Shown here piece by piece: positions 1 through 11,219 of a stretch of DNA of 64,000 bases; within the stretch, counting starts at the first letter, position 1, and each line of letters begins with the position of its first letter. Location: NCBI RefSeq assembly GCF_014898055.3, contig NW_023605194.1, positions 98,463,258 through 98,527,257 on the forward strand, given 5' to 3'. This DNA is from Talpa occidentalis (lineage: Eukaryota; Chordata; Mammalia; Eulipotyphla; Talpidae). Both the position numbers and the translations under genes were made by a program. The notes beneath the pieces are model-generated. The model ran no database searches. It saw only the letters and a program-made list of their open reading frames with translations, and was not told the DNA's origin.

Positions 1-529
1 GTCCATCCTGTTTGTTTCTCTCTTCAGTATCATAGTTGAATGCTAATTGCATTTCCACATCTCCTTTTCATCTTTGTATCTTCTCCTTGATCCCCTAAAT
101 CAAGGAGGAATCCTTGCTTCATTAGCAGGAAAAGCTTTGGTGGTAAACTGACAATAAATGGTTTATTTAGTTGTTTTTTAAAGAGATATTATTTGGTTCA
201 AATGAAGACGAAACATTTTTAATATGTTTTGAGCTAGAAAATTAAAGTCATGGGAATTAGGATTTTTAAAAAAGTAAATCAAATGAGATATAATAAAACA
301 CAAAACAATTCGTAATTAGCATTAGGTGATTATCCAGGTATATACACTTTGCTTTCTCTTATTTCCTTTTTCTGGCCTCTTTATAAATCAGAGACAAGTA
401 GGTTAAAACAACATTCACAACTTAAATATTTCTGAAGTTTTCAATCACTCATTTCACAATAATTCTTGCCATTTATAGGTTAATTCCTGTGTGTCATTCC
501 CTATAGTGAGGACTTGACCCACATTAGCC

Positions 530-700
530 CACATTTATTCTTCACAGCAACTTTTTGAATTAGAAACATAGTCCCCATTTTATAGATGTGGAAATAGATG
601 TGGAAATATTTAAATATAGAGGCTTAAATCATATTGCTGGTTAGTGGCAGAGCTACTTGACTCCAAAACTCAAGTTTGTAAACATTACAGTCTATGAATT
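530..700 (-). repeat. MIR SINE fragment
   Basis: Antisense MIR core: a CAGCAACT start, a CCCCATTTTATAGATG motif, then GGTTAGTGGCAGAGCTA and a CTTGACTCCAAA motif, in the usual order. It is old and diverged, and part of the middle is missing. Confidence 0.75.
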
Positions 701-959
701 CAGTGAATATCACTTGACTACTCTCAAACTTGACAGTGGCTATTTTGGACACAATCACAAACTAATCATTGAAGCTATGTTTGAATTTAATAACTTGATT
801 TTGTTCTATCTATAATTTTTTTTAATTTTGTAAGGAGAAAAACATTAGAACTTGGCTCCAAAAATAGGCATATATACTTCATTTAATCTTAACACAACTT
901 TGATCCACATTTATCTCCAGGGGTCAATCAATTCCAGCAAATCTACCATACTTTTACAG

Positions 960-1845
960 TTCACCACCTTTCCACAATGACTGCGCAGTACTCTCTTGTC
1001 TCCAGCCCCTGCTGTCTTATCAAACCCCCCTGACTCAGTTGATATTGTAGCCTTTTCTTTTAGGAAATCAAAACAATTGGAACGCCTCACCTTCTTGTCG
1101 TGTGCCCTGACACCTTTCCTGACCCTGTATCTGTGCTGTCTTCTGGGAAGGATCTGTCCTTAACAAAGACATCTCTGTCACCCATGTCTGCATCCCAGTG
1201 ACTCTTGCCTTTTCAAAAATTATCCTTTCTTTTCTGCTCCATTGGTCTCTTCCTTCTTACTGAATTGTTCTTTCTTATATACAATCTTGTGTTTATCAAC
1301 TTAAAAAAAATGATCCTCATTTTTGCCCTCATTTGCCTTTAACTATTTCCTTCAAAATTTTGCTCTTCACTGCAAAATTTCTTGAGCATTCTGTAGTAAC
1401 TATGTCAATTTTGTCACTACTTGTTCTCTCAATCTAGTCCTATCTGACTTATGTTATCACCAATTATTTGAAACTACACTTAAGATGACTGATGAAGTCC
1501 ATTTTCAAAATCCAATGTCTCTGTGACATTTGTCAGTAGCATTTGACATGGCAGACCACTACCTTCTTCAAGCATTATTTTTATTTTAGCTTCCATAATA
1601 TCTCCTTTTTCAGGTTTTCTCCTACTTCACAGTCACATTTCTTTGTTTCTCTTGTTTTCTCCATCGGAACATTTAACATTGAACTGGCTGTAAGTTTTTC
1701 CATTTTTACAACATTGCTAGCTAATTTTGTGCCATTTAATATTCTCAAATATCTCTAGCCAAACTCCCCTCCAGACTCCATCTATTTCACTTGTGATTTA
1801 CATGTCTAATAAATGTCTCAAACTTACATTTTTTCTACATGATTT
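960..1845 (+). repeat. L2 LINE, ORF2 3' part (left half)
   Basis: The segment follows L2 in order: the AATCTAGTCCTATCTGACTT region, GCATTTGACATGGCAGACCA, and ATGTCTAATAAATGTCTCAA near the right end. It carries many stops and indels. The copy is broken at about 1845 by an L1 fragment and resumes near 2250. Confidence 0.7.
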
Positions 1846-2250
1846 TTCTATGAGTTTGATTTTTTTCTTTTTTTGGTTCCACATATAAGTTATATTATTC
1901 AGTATTTGTCTTTGTCTGACTTATTTCACTTAGCTCACTGCCCTCAATGTTCATCCATAGTGTCATAAATGACAGGATTTCCTTCTTCCTTAAGACTGCA
2001 TAACATTGCATTGTATATTTATACATTCTCTTTAATCTCTCATGAACAAACACTAGGGGGTTACCATGTGTTGGTTATTGTGAATAAAACTGCTAGGAAC
2101 AGGTATTTGTATGAATAATGATGTCCTTTCTTTTAGATATATAACCAGAAGTGGGATTGATGGATCATTAGTACTCCTATTTTTAATTTCTTGAGGAAAT
2201 TCTAATTTTTTTATAGAATATCTACCAGCTTACATTCTCCATTGCTTCAT
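1846..2250 (-). mobile_element. Old L1 3' fragment inserted in L2
   Basis: This is antisense L1 ORF2 end and 3' UTR. Typical L1 landmarks appear in order: GGTTCCACATATAAG, TTTGTCTTTGTCTGACTTAT, a TTCATCCATAG motif, and CCAGAAGTGGGATTGATGGA. It is heavily mutated. L2 sequence flanks it on both sides, so it is a nested insertion. Confidence 0.75.
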
Positions 2251-2450
2251 AGTGGCTCTTGGTTCTATCTCCAAAACATATTCTGTCTAATATTCTCAAT
2301 CTTTATCTCTACTACCTTGGGCCATGGTACTTGATCTACTGCTATGGTTTCTTTACTGGCCCCCTACTTCCACAGTCTTGTCTTCTCTACAAGTAACTTC
2401 CTGCATTTGCCTATTTAAATCATTCCTCAGTACAGTTAAGGAAATAATTT
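2250..2450 (+). repeat. L2 LINE (right half, after the L1 insertion)
   Basis: The sequence resumes the L2 3' region (TCTATCTCCAAAACATATTC, then a GGCCATGGTACTTGATCT region and GGCCCCCTACTTCCACAGTC) in the same orientation as the left half. Confidence 0.6.
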
Positions 2451-2474
2451 CTATAAGTCACATGAAGTACTCTT

Positions 2475-2511
2475 AAGGAGAATGCACTCATTCTCAAAGG
2501 AGAATGCACTC
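2475..2511. repeat. Short 22-bp-period direct repeat
   Basis: AAGGAGAATGCACTC occurs at 2475-2489 and again at 2497-2511. This is a small local duplication with no other structure. Confidence 0.8.
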
Positions 2512-3036
2512 TTAAAATTACTTTTTATTCTGTAAAATATCTATGTAGATGCCCCATGATTACTATATAACTAATTTTTAAACTGTCTAAGACAGATATC
2601 GATAGCACAGAGATCAAGTTTCTATATTTTGGTGGTCGGGAGGAGGAGGGAATAGACTTAGGTTTCAAATATTTTACATTCAAATGGTATTTTTATTATT
2701 ATTTCTTTGCTGTGCAAAATTGATAAACAAGCTTATGATAGTGGGTTCCTACTTAGAGGCCATGTATATAGTTCAGTGGCTATAATAAATCTTGGTGCAT
2801 AAACAGAAGGTGAGTTACCACTTCTGCAAATGTAATGTTTCTCTTGTTTTATCTTGTTCTTATGAAGACATAAATTGAATATATTGTCTCTTTATTTTCA
2901 CAAACTGGCTATGATTTCAGACAATTACAACCAGATTTATTATTTGTAGATAACACCTTTTTTTTTAGAGTAATATATTATTTAGTTTGAAGGTGAGAAA
3001 AATTGCTTGGCTGAGGGGTTGAAGGGAGAATTCAAT

Positions 3037-3103
3037 GTACATATTCTACCTAGATGTGTGTTTTCACTAGGTACATATTCTAGGTACATATTCTACCTAG
3101 ATG
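3037..3103. repeat. 20-bp direct repeat pair with a partial third copy
   Basis: GTACATATTCTACCTAGATG is present at 3037-3056 and 3084-3103, and a shortened copy starts at 3071. Probably replication slippage. Confidence 0.8.
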
Positions 3104-3216
3104 CTGTATTTTGCTTCCTGAATTATAACTTGATTGATGGAAAATCAATCACCTATAAACCATAAGAGGGTATATGGTAGGTTAGAAATATTTGTTCTCA
3201 TTGGTCTTGTTTATCA

Positions 3217-3297
3217 ATATTGCTCAATTCAATATTTCAATATTGAATATATCAATATATCAATATCAATATATCAATATTGCTCATTCAATATTTC
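3217..3297. repeat. AT-rich palindromic cluster built on CAATATT/AATATTG
   Basis: CAATATT and its complement alternate more than half a dozen times within 80 bases, including a self-complementary TCAATATTTCAATATTGA type segment. It could form hairpins or cruciforms. The units are too irregular and closely packed to be a CRISPR array or satellite. Confidence 0.7.
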
Positions 3298-4599
3298 GGT
3301 TCTTTGATTCATCTTCTTTCCTGACCTCTTCATCCTCCCAGGCCCTGGACATTACTAAATTAGTGTCCAACTTTACCCCTATATTCATCCTTCTAAAGAT
3401 GGAGAAACAGGAGAAAGGGAAGTGGAAAAGAAGGTGTTAGCACCACAACTATCAATTGATTTCATCTCTAAAATGTATAATGAAAAGCAGTGGCAAGTTT
3501 TGATTTGATTTACTAAAATTGAATTGTGGTTGTAATTCCCTAGCAATATGTCTACTAATATGTCTACAGAATCCATATTGCTGGTTCTTTGCCAACCAGC
3601 CAAGTTTAAGGCAAGTTTTTATCAAGTTGTGTATAGTTTTGTGCTAACAGAGGAGATATTTTGAAGATCTGCTGATAAGTATTTAATATATTAACGTATA
3701 TGTACAATATTTATGGTTATTTTTAATTCTTTCTGTAAATATTTACTACATAGAGCTAACTAAACATTCCTTACTAGCTTCTTGGTGAGAATGGTGTCTT
3801 TTATATATACTTTTTAGACTACTTCTTGCTATTGAAGTATAGACTGGCAATGTTTTAAATTATATTTTAGAAGCTTCTTGAGTACTTTGATTTCAAACTC
3901 CTCCAGTGCTAAGAGGATATGGTTGTTTTTAGCTATTCTTTTTAAAGAAGCAAATAAAAGTTCATATTATTAGTGGTGAGTATAGAATTTGTCCTGCCTT
4001 TTAGTGTTGGAGAAATCCCTGAGGGCCAGAGCAAGGCATTTGCGTGGTGTGTTGAAAGTGTTGGTTTAAATTTGCAGTTAGGCAGTTAGTACACTGGGAA
4101 ATGAAAACAGTTTCAATGGTACCTGGAATTTACATGTTCTTCTTGATCTTCTGTGTTGTAGAAACATTAACATGGGATATTTCTTTGTCTCTAGGCAAGG
4201 TACATGGTGAGGGGTGATGGCTGGGAAAAAATATTTGATTTGTATCATATTAGGGAAAAAGTAGGTGCTCCAGTGATCCTCTGAGAATAGAGTAAACTTA
4301 AACTCTTGACCTTCTCCTTTGTGACAGACGCCCTCAAACCTCTCATAATATCATCTTGCTTTCCTTTTCTATAAACTACCCCCTTTTCTGTGATCAATAT
4401 GAATATTTTTGTTACACACTTGTTTAGTTCTGTGAAATAGAACACTTCTGTGCTTTAAAATTTTCCTCTTTGCTATTCTACAATTAGTCATCTTACAGAG
4501 ATGCTATTGTGACTAATTATAAGTAATGGTTCCCAAATGTAGTCTGTGAAAGACTACATCAGAAATTCCAGACACACTTAATGGACGTATACTCCCTTG

Positions 4600-4602
<3 letters not shown>

Positions 4603-4646
<44 letters not shown>
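4603..4646. repeat. (GT)22 microsatellite
   Basis: An uninterrupted GT dinucleotide tract of 44 bases. Confidence 0.98.
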
Positions 4647-4649
<3 letters not shown>

Positions 4650-5439
4650 CCTGGCCTCTCATCCCATCTCCCAGGTGGTGCTTATACAAAGCACTTTGCA
4701 TAATCCCCATTAACTAATGTCACATTCCAACTCCAACTCCCCTCACTTGCTCTTTACAGAAAGTTGGAGGAAGTCTGTAAAGGTGTCAGGTATTCAAACA
4801 GGGGAGATTTTTATGCAGGTTATAAATTTTTACCATTGAGTATGAATGCCCCTCTGGTGAATTCTATGTCTTTTACAGGCATTTCCTGAGGGATTGGGGT
4901 GTTAAAATGAGGCCAAGTCTTCTCCAGCTTGTGAGGATATGCTAAAAATGTGACGAGGGGCCAGGAGAAAGGAAGTAAAAATCACATCTAGGTGGACTTA
5001 TTCTAAGGCAAGTCTTGAGTCAGAGTAAAAAAGAATGGATGGAGTCCTCATAGCTTTCATGAGGTTCAGGGAAAGGAATTTGGGCTAGTCATAAAATATT
5101 TATTTGCCTGGAGGACATCATCTTTGTTGTAAGTACTCTGTGGGGAACTTTCTGGTGAGATTAGCTTTATGGAAGAGAGTGTGACAGGGTTGTGGGGAAC
5201 TCTGTTTTCATGATGTAGCAGACATGCCTAGACAAGAAAACTCCAGAAAGAAATGTGTATTCTGTGGTCAGTAGCAGAGTCAAGGTTCCAGATTGCTTCT
5301 GATGCATCTATCTCTTAGGAGACTGTTTACCCTTCTGTCATGACATGCTACAGTAAAAACCAAAACAAAATAAAAATGACATCTAAGCCTGGCATAAAAA
5401 AATCAAAGTTATCACTATAAATGTCCCTTTTCTTTCTTT

Positions 5440-5692
5440 TTCTTTTTTTAAATTGAAGTAACATTGGTTTACGTCATCGTTTTTTATTGTTGGTTTTTTT
5501 TTGTTTTTTGTTTTTTTGTGTGTGTGTGTTTTGTATTTTGGAAGTATAGGATTGCCCTCTCAGGCATTTTTGAACTCATCATCAAATAACCATACTCTAT
5601 TGTTCTCCCTTCTCTCTTTTCCCTTGCCCCTCCCCCACTTCCTTTCCCTGCTGGATGGTTCATTCTATAGTCAGTTTTCAAGAGTTAGTTTT
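5440..5692 (-). mobile_element. Old L1 3' end, left part of a nested stack
   Basis: T-rich antisense L1 3' UTR (AATTGAAGTAACATTGGTTT). It continues after the younger L1 at 6485. The old element was present first: the younger one interrupts it and duplicated its bases at 5677-5692. Confidence 0.6.
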
Positions 5693-6484
5693 TTTTTTTT
5701 TTTTTTTTATAATAAATTTTATTTTTATATTCCCCCATACAATTGCAAACGCCCCATTCTGACCCCAATCCTTCCCCTCCCGCCCCCCACCCCCCAAAAA
5801 GTGTCTCTGGTTCATAGTTTTTTGTTGATTTTGATTTTCACTTTCTTATATTCATTTTCCTGGTCCCTTATTTAAGTTTTCTAGATTCCTGCTATGAGTG
5901 AGACCATCCGGTATTTTTCTTTTTCTTTTTGGCTTATTTCGCTGAGCATGATCCCTTCCAGCGCCATCCATGTTGCTGCAAATTGCATGTGTTTATCTTT
6001 TTTGAATGCTGAGTAATATTCCATGGTATATATGTACCACATCTTCTTGATCCAGTCATCTATTTTTGGGCATTTGGGTTGTTTCCAAAGCTTAGCTATT
6101 GTAAACAGTGCTGCTATAAACATAGGAGTGCAGGTGCTCTTTGGAATTGATGTTTCTGTGTCCTTTGGGTAAATACCTAGGAGTGGAATTGCTGGATCAT
6201 ATGGAAGCTCTATGTTTAGTAGGTCCAGAAATCTCCACACAGCTCTCCACAGTGGTTGGACCAGTTTGCACTCCCACCAACAGTGCAGGAGAGTTCCTTT
6301 TTCTCCACACCCTCGCCAACATTTGTTGTTGCTAGTTTTTTTAATATGTGCCATTCTCACTGGTGTGAGATGGTATCTCATGGTAGTTTTGATTTGCATT
6401 TCCCTGATGACAAGTGATGTTGAACATTTTTTCATATGCCTGTTGGCCATTTGCATTTCCTCTTCAGAGAAGTTTCTTTTTAGC
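5693..6484 (-). mobile_element. 5'-truncated younger L1 with perfect 16-bp target-site duplication
   Basis: The minus strand holds the last part of L1 ORF2, the whole 3' UTR and a poly-A tail (T-run from about 5693). TTCAAGAGTTAGTTTT flanks it at 5677-5692 and 6485-6500. The 3' UTR contains a G-rich tract at 5774-5795. The perfect duplication and the open 200-codon ORF2 end show it is much younger than the L1 around it. 5' truncation is usual for L1 and makes it immobile. Confidence 0.95.
5881..6484 (-). pseudogene. L1 ORF2p C-terminal remnant (truncated)
   Basis: An open frame of about 200 codons encodes the C-terminal, cysteine-containing part of L1 ORF2p, the endonuclease/reverse transcriptase protein. 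Visible landmarks are [28 protein letters not shown], a [18 protein letters not shown] segment, [23 protein letters not shown] and [11 protein letters not shown] before the stop. The endonuclease and reverse transcriptase domains are absent because the element is 5'-truncated. The first Met comes from near the insertion junction, so it is not a genuine start. No working protein is expected. Confidence 0.95.
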
Positions 6485-6947
6485 TTCAAGAGTTAGTTTT
6501 AACGTTTGTCTTCATTTGACCCTTAGTTTGATTTCTCTACATGTAAGTGATACCATCTGGTATTTGTATTGTCCTTCTGACTTAATTTCACTTAACATTA
6601 TCCCTTCCAGCTCCATCATTGTTGCCTCAAATGGCATGAGTTTATCTATTTTTGACCACTGTGTAATAATCCGTTGTTATATATACACCACGTTTTCTTG
6701 ATCCACTCACCTGTTTGGGGTATATATTGTTTCCATCATTTGACTATTGCAAATAGTGCTACACTAAACATGGGAGTGCAGATCTCCTGCCAAATTAGTA
6801 TTTTTGAATTTTTCAGGTAGATACCAAGGAGTAGAGTTACTGCTGTAAGGCAGATATGTATTTAACATTTTGAGACATATCCATACTGATTTCCATAGAG
6901 GTTGGACCAGCCTGCTTTCCCACCAACAGTATAAGAGGTCTTTGAGG
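6485..6947 (-). mobile_element. Old L1, middle part of the nested stack
   Basis: Antisense L1 sequence resumes after the younger L1: TACCATCTGGTATTTGTATT, CCTTCCAGCTCCATCATTG, AGAGGTTGGACCAGCCTGC and CCCACCAACAGTATAAGAGG. It is much more diverged than the L1 nested in it, and is cut again by a SINE at 6961-7239. Confidence 0.8.
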
Positions 6948-6960
6948 AAAGACCTCTTTA

Positions 6961-7239
6961 TTTATTTACTTTTTTAAAGATTTATTTATTTATTTATACA
7001 AGAACTGGGGTACAGACCAAAATGCGTGGGAGGATGAGAGGATTCACCAGAGACAGTGGGGAACAGAACAGGCAAACTGACGAAATACACTGCTGAGGGG
7101 AGCAGCGGGCAAGACAGGAGAGGTCTGCCGTGCCATGTGGGACCCTCGCTGGCTGGCGGGGATCCAACTGGCGCTGCAGAGGCTGCAGACAGCTTCACAG
7201 TGCTACGCTCAACCGCTTGTGCCACCACGGGAGACCCTC
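6961..7239 (-). mobile_element. tRNA-derived T+ SINE copy 1 (type C)
   Basis: Complete copy reading on the minus strand, T-rich tail first. AAAGACCTCTTTA flanks it at 6948-6960 and 7240-7252. It has the ACTGCTGAGGGGAGCAGCGG body block shared by the family and the TACAGACCA variant tail. Confidence 0.95.
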
Positions 7240-7320
7240 AAAGACCTCTTTAAATCCTTGTCATTGCTATGAGTTTTTGGTCATCACTCTGGACTATATG
7301 CTTTTTAATATCTAGAATGA

Positions 7321-8100
7321 AAATTTCTTCGCATTTTACTTGAACTTTGTGTTGACTATATTCAAAGCATGCAGACTTAAGCTGCTGAAATGTAACCAGC
7401 CCCAAAGAGAGAAAGGAGTCCTGTGGATGCTCTCCAGGCACAGGCATGCCTGTGGATTGGTGCGCGAACTCTCACAGAGGGATGGCTCAGCCTAGATTTC
7501 ATCCTATTTAATTTGACCATTTGAAAAGCTGACCTTTTTATAATGTAGCAACTCGAACAGATTCCACACCTCTTTTATGACTGAACTGCTTTCTTTCCAA
7601 CTTGTTATTTTTTTTTTAACATGTGAAAGGCTTTAGATCAGAGGCTGAGAAGTTCGTAACACTAAAGGGAGCTTAATTAAAGTCAGTGGAAAATTCAGTA
7701 AGGGAAAATAAAAGCAGCAAGCAATAGAAATCACAGAGCTAGATCCAAAAGCCCATCGGGAATAAACCCAGGAGGCTTAATGCCTTTAGGATAGTCTGTC
7801 TGATCAAGGGAGGGGGAATAAAGAGTTGAATCTAAGTTAAAAGGGAAAATCTCTTTCTGCTAATTTGAAATCGTGCATTCAGAATATCCTAAAGAACAAG
7901 ATATCCAGGAGGGCCAAGTCCTTTTGTATTATTTTTTCGTTTATATATATGTTAAAACAGATTTTTATCGTTTTGTGACATGCTATAGGACATGACTCCA
8001 AGGAAGTCTTTCAAGGTGGAGATGAGCCTTGGCTTGGGGGTGGACATGTATCTTGGAGTATGATCACCTTGGTGTCCATTATCACACAAGCATCAATGGC
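7321..8100. other. No feature recognised
   Basis: AT-rich DNA without recognisable repeats, long ORFs or conserved motifs. The same holds for 1-529, 2512-3036, 3298-4602 and 4647-5439. Confidence 0.5.
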
Positions 8101-8116
8101 CTGCCATCAAGTACTT

Positions 8117-8408
8117 CTTTTTTTTTTTTTTTTTTTTAAGATTTATTTATTTATTTATTTATACAAGCACTGGGTCCAGTCAGAAGCGCGGGAGGGTGAG
8201 AGAATTCACCAGAGCCAGAGCGGGGAGCAGAGCAGGCAGAAGGACCGAAGTACACTGCTGAGGGGAGCAGCGGGCGGCAGGAGAGGTCTGCGCGCCATGT
8301 GGGACCCTCCTCTGGTGGCCGGGGAGCAGCCAGGGAGCAAACCCGTGCCGCAGAGGCTGCGGGCAGCTTCTCAACCCAGTGCTCAACCGCTGCGCCACCG
8401 GGGAGGCT
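8117..8408 (-). mobile_element. SINE copy 2 (type A)
   Basis: Complete copy with the perfect 16-base duplication CTGCCATCAAGTACTT at 8101-8116 and 8409-8424. It carries the type A tail motif GGGTCCAGTCAGAAGCGCGG and a long T-run (poly-A on its own strand). A 140-codon ORF on the plus strand here is just SINE read-through. Confidence 0.96.
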
Positions 8409-9323
8409 CTGCCATCAAGTACTTAATACATGTTGAATTAAATTATAGATTCTTTGGGTTACTGTCCTCTTCTGAATTTTAAATGACATATATATATCTT
8501 AATCCACTCTGCTTGATTTGAATCTTTGGTGATATGACATGGTATGGTAGACTAAAGAGAATAACTCGAGGTGCTTCATCTATCAAGACATTTATCATTT
8601 AAACATTTTCTTACAATCTCTGACTATGTTTGCTATTTGTCAATCATGTGTATTTCAGGAGCTGAGTTCTAAAAGGAATCACAGATTTTTCAAATGGCTA
8701 TTTGGCTGTTAGGAATTCTGATAGAAACCCCAATAGATTTGTATGCATGTTACATAGGTTGTTGTGGAAATATCGTGAGCTTGTACTTTTTTTGGTACCA
8801 TGGCAACAACCCCAGGCGAGGCTGTTTCTCAGCACACTCCGCAAAAGAGCACATTCAGTACTTTTCTCCAAAGCAATAGTGGCTGAACCAGACTCTGATT
8901 TAGGCCTGGCCTTGACCAGTTATGCTGCAGGAGGTGCTCATAAAGTGGAGGTAACTTCAAAGCATTCCTCTCTTGCTGCCTTAAGAATAAAGTTGTATTT
9001 AAGGGTTTTTTGTTATAATTAATGTCCACACACATGATATATACCTTTTTCTCTAATGTTGATCTGGGATGTTAGTTCCATACACGATTAAGTATTTACT
9101 GGATAAGAGCTGTCCATTGATGTGATCGCCTGAACATTATCTTATCATTATAATTTGCAACCCTCAACAGTGATTTAAACACAACATAGATACATGTATG
9201 ATAAAGCGCATTTTAGAAAAAAGGTAACTTTAAAATTGAGATAGTATATGAGCAGTCACCGTAAAATTATTTTATTATTTCTAGATCATTAGAAATGTTC
9301 ATAATAAAATGTTAGGGAAAAAT

Positions 9324-9369
9324 AAGACAAAATAAAGCAAACTAAAACACAAAAAAAAGACAAAATAAA
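9324..9369. repeat. A-rich direct repeat, possible short insertion
   Basis: AAGACAAAATAAA occurs at 9324-9336 and 9357-9369 around 20 A-rich bases. It resembles the tail-only insertions at 24.3 and 29.0 kb, but the flanks are themselves A-rich, so slippage is a good alternative. Confidence 0.4.
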
Positions 9370-9464
9370 ATCCTGCAACAATAACAAAAACAACACAAAC
9401 AGCTAACATTGGGGCATCCTCACTAATCACAAAGACTCAGAGAAGAATTTCACTAATATCCAGT

Positions 9465-9612
9465 ATTCATGAACCTTATGAGGTGTTATTATTACCACTT
9501 GAAAGGTGCAAAAACTGAGGCTCAGACAAATTAACTATTCTATCAAAATCACAGAGAATGTTAGAGGTAGGATGTGAGCCCAGTCTACCCAGTCTAAACA
9601 GTCTAAAGGTTT
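9465..9612 (-). repeat. MIR SINE fragment
   Basis: Antisense MIR: TTATGAGGTGTTATTATTAC, AAAACTGAGGCTCAGA, ATCACAGAGAATGTTAGAGG and a GGATGTGAGCCCAGTCTA motif in the expected order. Confidence 0.85.
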
Positions 9613-10766
9613 TTTTTTATAAACCACTTTCTTTTTCCAGTGACTAAGATTTTTCATGCTCTACCCAATGGCTAGCAGAGGTCCGATACAGGGAATATAG
9701 CAAAAAATTACACAGCCGTGTTCTAATCTGGCAAAGATGTTTACTTAGTTTCTTGGTAAAATTGTGGAAGGGAAAAGCCTTCCCTCTCTTTCTCTAGGCA
9801 TTCTGCATTATATTTGAAATTCTTTTCAAGAAATCAGGATCCCAGGAGCTCAGTTTAAAACTCGAGAACACGAGAGAGTTAGTGTAGACAGCAGCCTTAC
9901 TCTGGAACTCAGTTCATATAGCCCACATAACAAGTTGGCAGTGGGAGAGGAAGGGGCATTTCGCTGAAGGACCTGAATGAGGTGAGTAAGCAGGGAAAGG
10001 AAATGGATAAATTTGTTGTTGCCTCAGAGGTTAATGGAAAATATTTGTGCTTTGCTGAGCATAACTCACCGCATAAAAGATGTAGCAAAGTTGCTTAACA
10101 AGGTCACCCAGCTCTGGGGAGATTTTTGATCTATGCTCAATCAAATTCTTTCACCTGCAGTGACTGGTCAAACCTTGCAAGTGGAGTCTACCAAATTTGT
10201 CACCCAAAATTCAAGTGCTCATATTGCAGTTTGGTTGGCTTTTATTCCTTGTCATTGTCACCATCTGGGAATGACACCTCCTAATTGAGTGTGTTCAGTC
10301 AGGCCCAGAGGCTTCTCTGTTATAAGCCCCAGAGGACACCTATTTATCTTATTTAGATTCAGGCTATTTGCTGAAGAAACGCCTTTTGTGTTGCAGAAAG
10401 GGTTAGCATTGGAAAATAAGGAGGACTCCAACAGCGTGGATGTCAGTTATTATTGCATCTAGATAAACAATAAAGATGTTTTAAATAAAATGTTGAAAGC
10501 ATGAACAGGATTAAGAATTAAGACCAGTGCTTTTGGTCTCACCTGTCATTCTAGAACATGTGCCTTGGCCCAGGTCTGAGTTCCTCAGTGTCAAGGTGTT
10601 CCTGTGCCAAACCACTCAGAAGAGATGTCAAAAACATCTGTTCAAATATAGTGATGCCAGGTTTTTTGAGGTCAGCCTCCTGGAAAAACTTGAACTACAC
10701 TATTTTTAATGTCATTATAGTGAGCTGTAATGACATGTCTTGCCTGATTCCATTTCTAAACTTATT

Positions 10767-11033
10767 TTTTGAAAAGATTTATTTATTTATGTGTATAGGA
10801 ACTGGGGTACAGGCCAGAGGTGAGGGGTTGAGAGAATTCAGCAGAGACAGAATGGGGAGCAGAACTGGTAGATCTACTGAAATACACTGCTGAGGGGAGC
10901 AGCGGGTGAGTCAGGAGAGGTCTGCTGCACCAGGTGGGTAACTCCCTGGGTGGGGATCAAACCTGTGCTGCAGTGGCTGTGGACAGCTTCATAGTGGCTG
11001 CATCTTAACCCCTTGCACCACCAGGGAGGCCCC
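10767..11033 (-). mobile_element. SINE copy 3 (type B)
   Basis: Complete copy flanked by CATTTCTAAACTTATT (10751-10766) and a one-mismatch copy (11034-11049). The head reads TTGCACCACCAGGGAGGCC and its B box is decayed compared with type A, so it is an older subfamily member. Confidence 0.94.
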
Positions 11034-11219
11034 CATTTCTAAGCTTATTACAGCATGTTGACTACATGTGACTGTGCTTTGGCAAAGCTTGTTTTCAGAT
11101 TATTAGATTTGGAGACTTCTTGTGGAGCAACAAAGTTATTCAACAACTGTCACCACCATCGTGGCTGAAATACTGGGTTTAATTATATACCTTTCACCTG
11201 CACTCCTGAGACTGTGTTT

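Larger units (their letters stand above)
8425..10750. other. Mostly unique DNA
   Basis: Apart from the MIR at 9465 and the A-rich repeat at 9324, nothing is recognised. An RFX X-box-like GGTACCATGGCAAC lies at 8794-8807. Overlapping ORFs of 61-106 codons at 8694-9035 occur on both strands and look like chance. Confidence 0.5.

Noticed and set aside
3217..3297. CRISPR-like or satellite array
   Set aside because: Units are irregular with no unique spacers of constant length, and the genome is mammalian.
4513..4710. ORF with a His-Thr repeat
   Set aside because: It is the GT microsatellite read on the minus strand.
5881..6489. 202-codon ORF as a host gene
   Set aside because: Its whole product is the L1 ORF2p C-terminus, and the element is 5'-truncated with a target-site duplication.
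8060..8482. 140-codon ORF and similar ORFs at 24576, 31617, 47368, 56181 and 57828
   Set aside because: All are read-through of the same SINE in various frames; recurring peptides such as YTAEGSSG come from its body.
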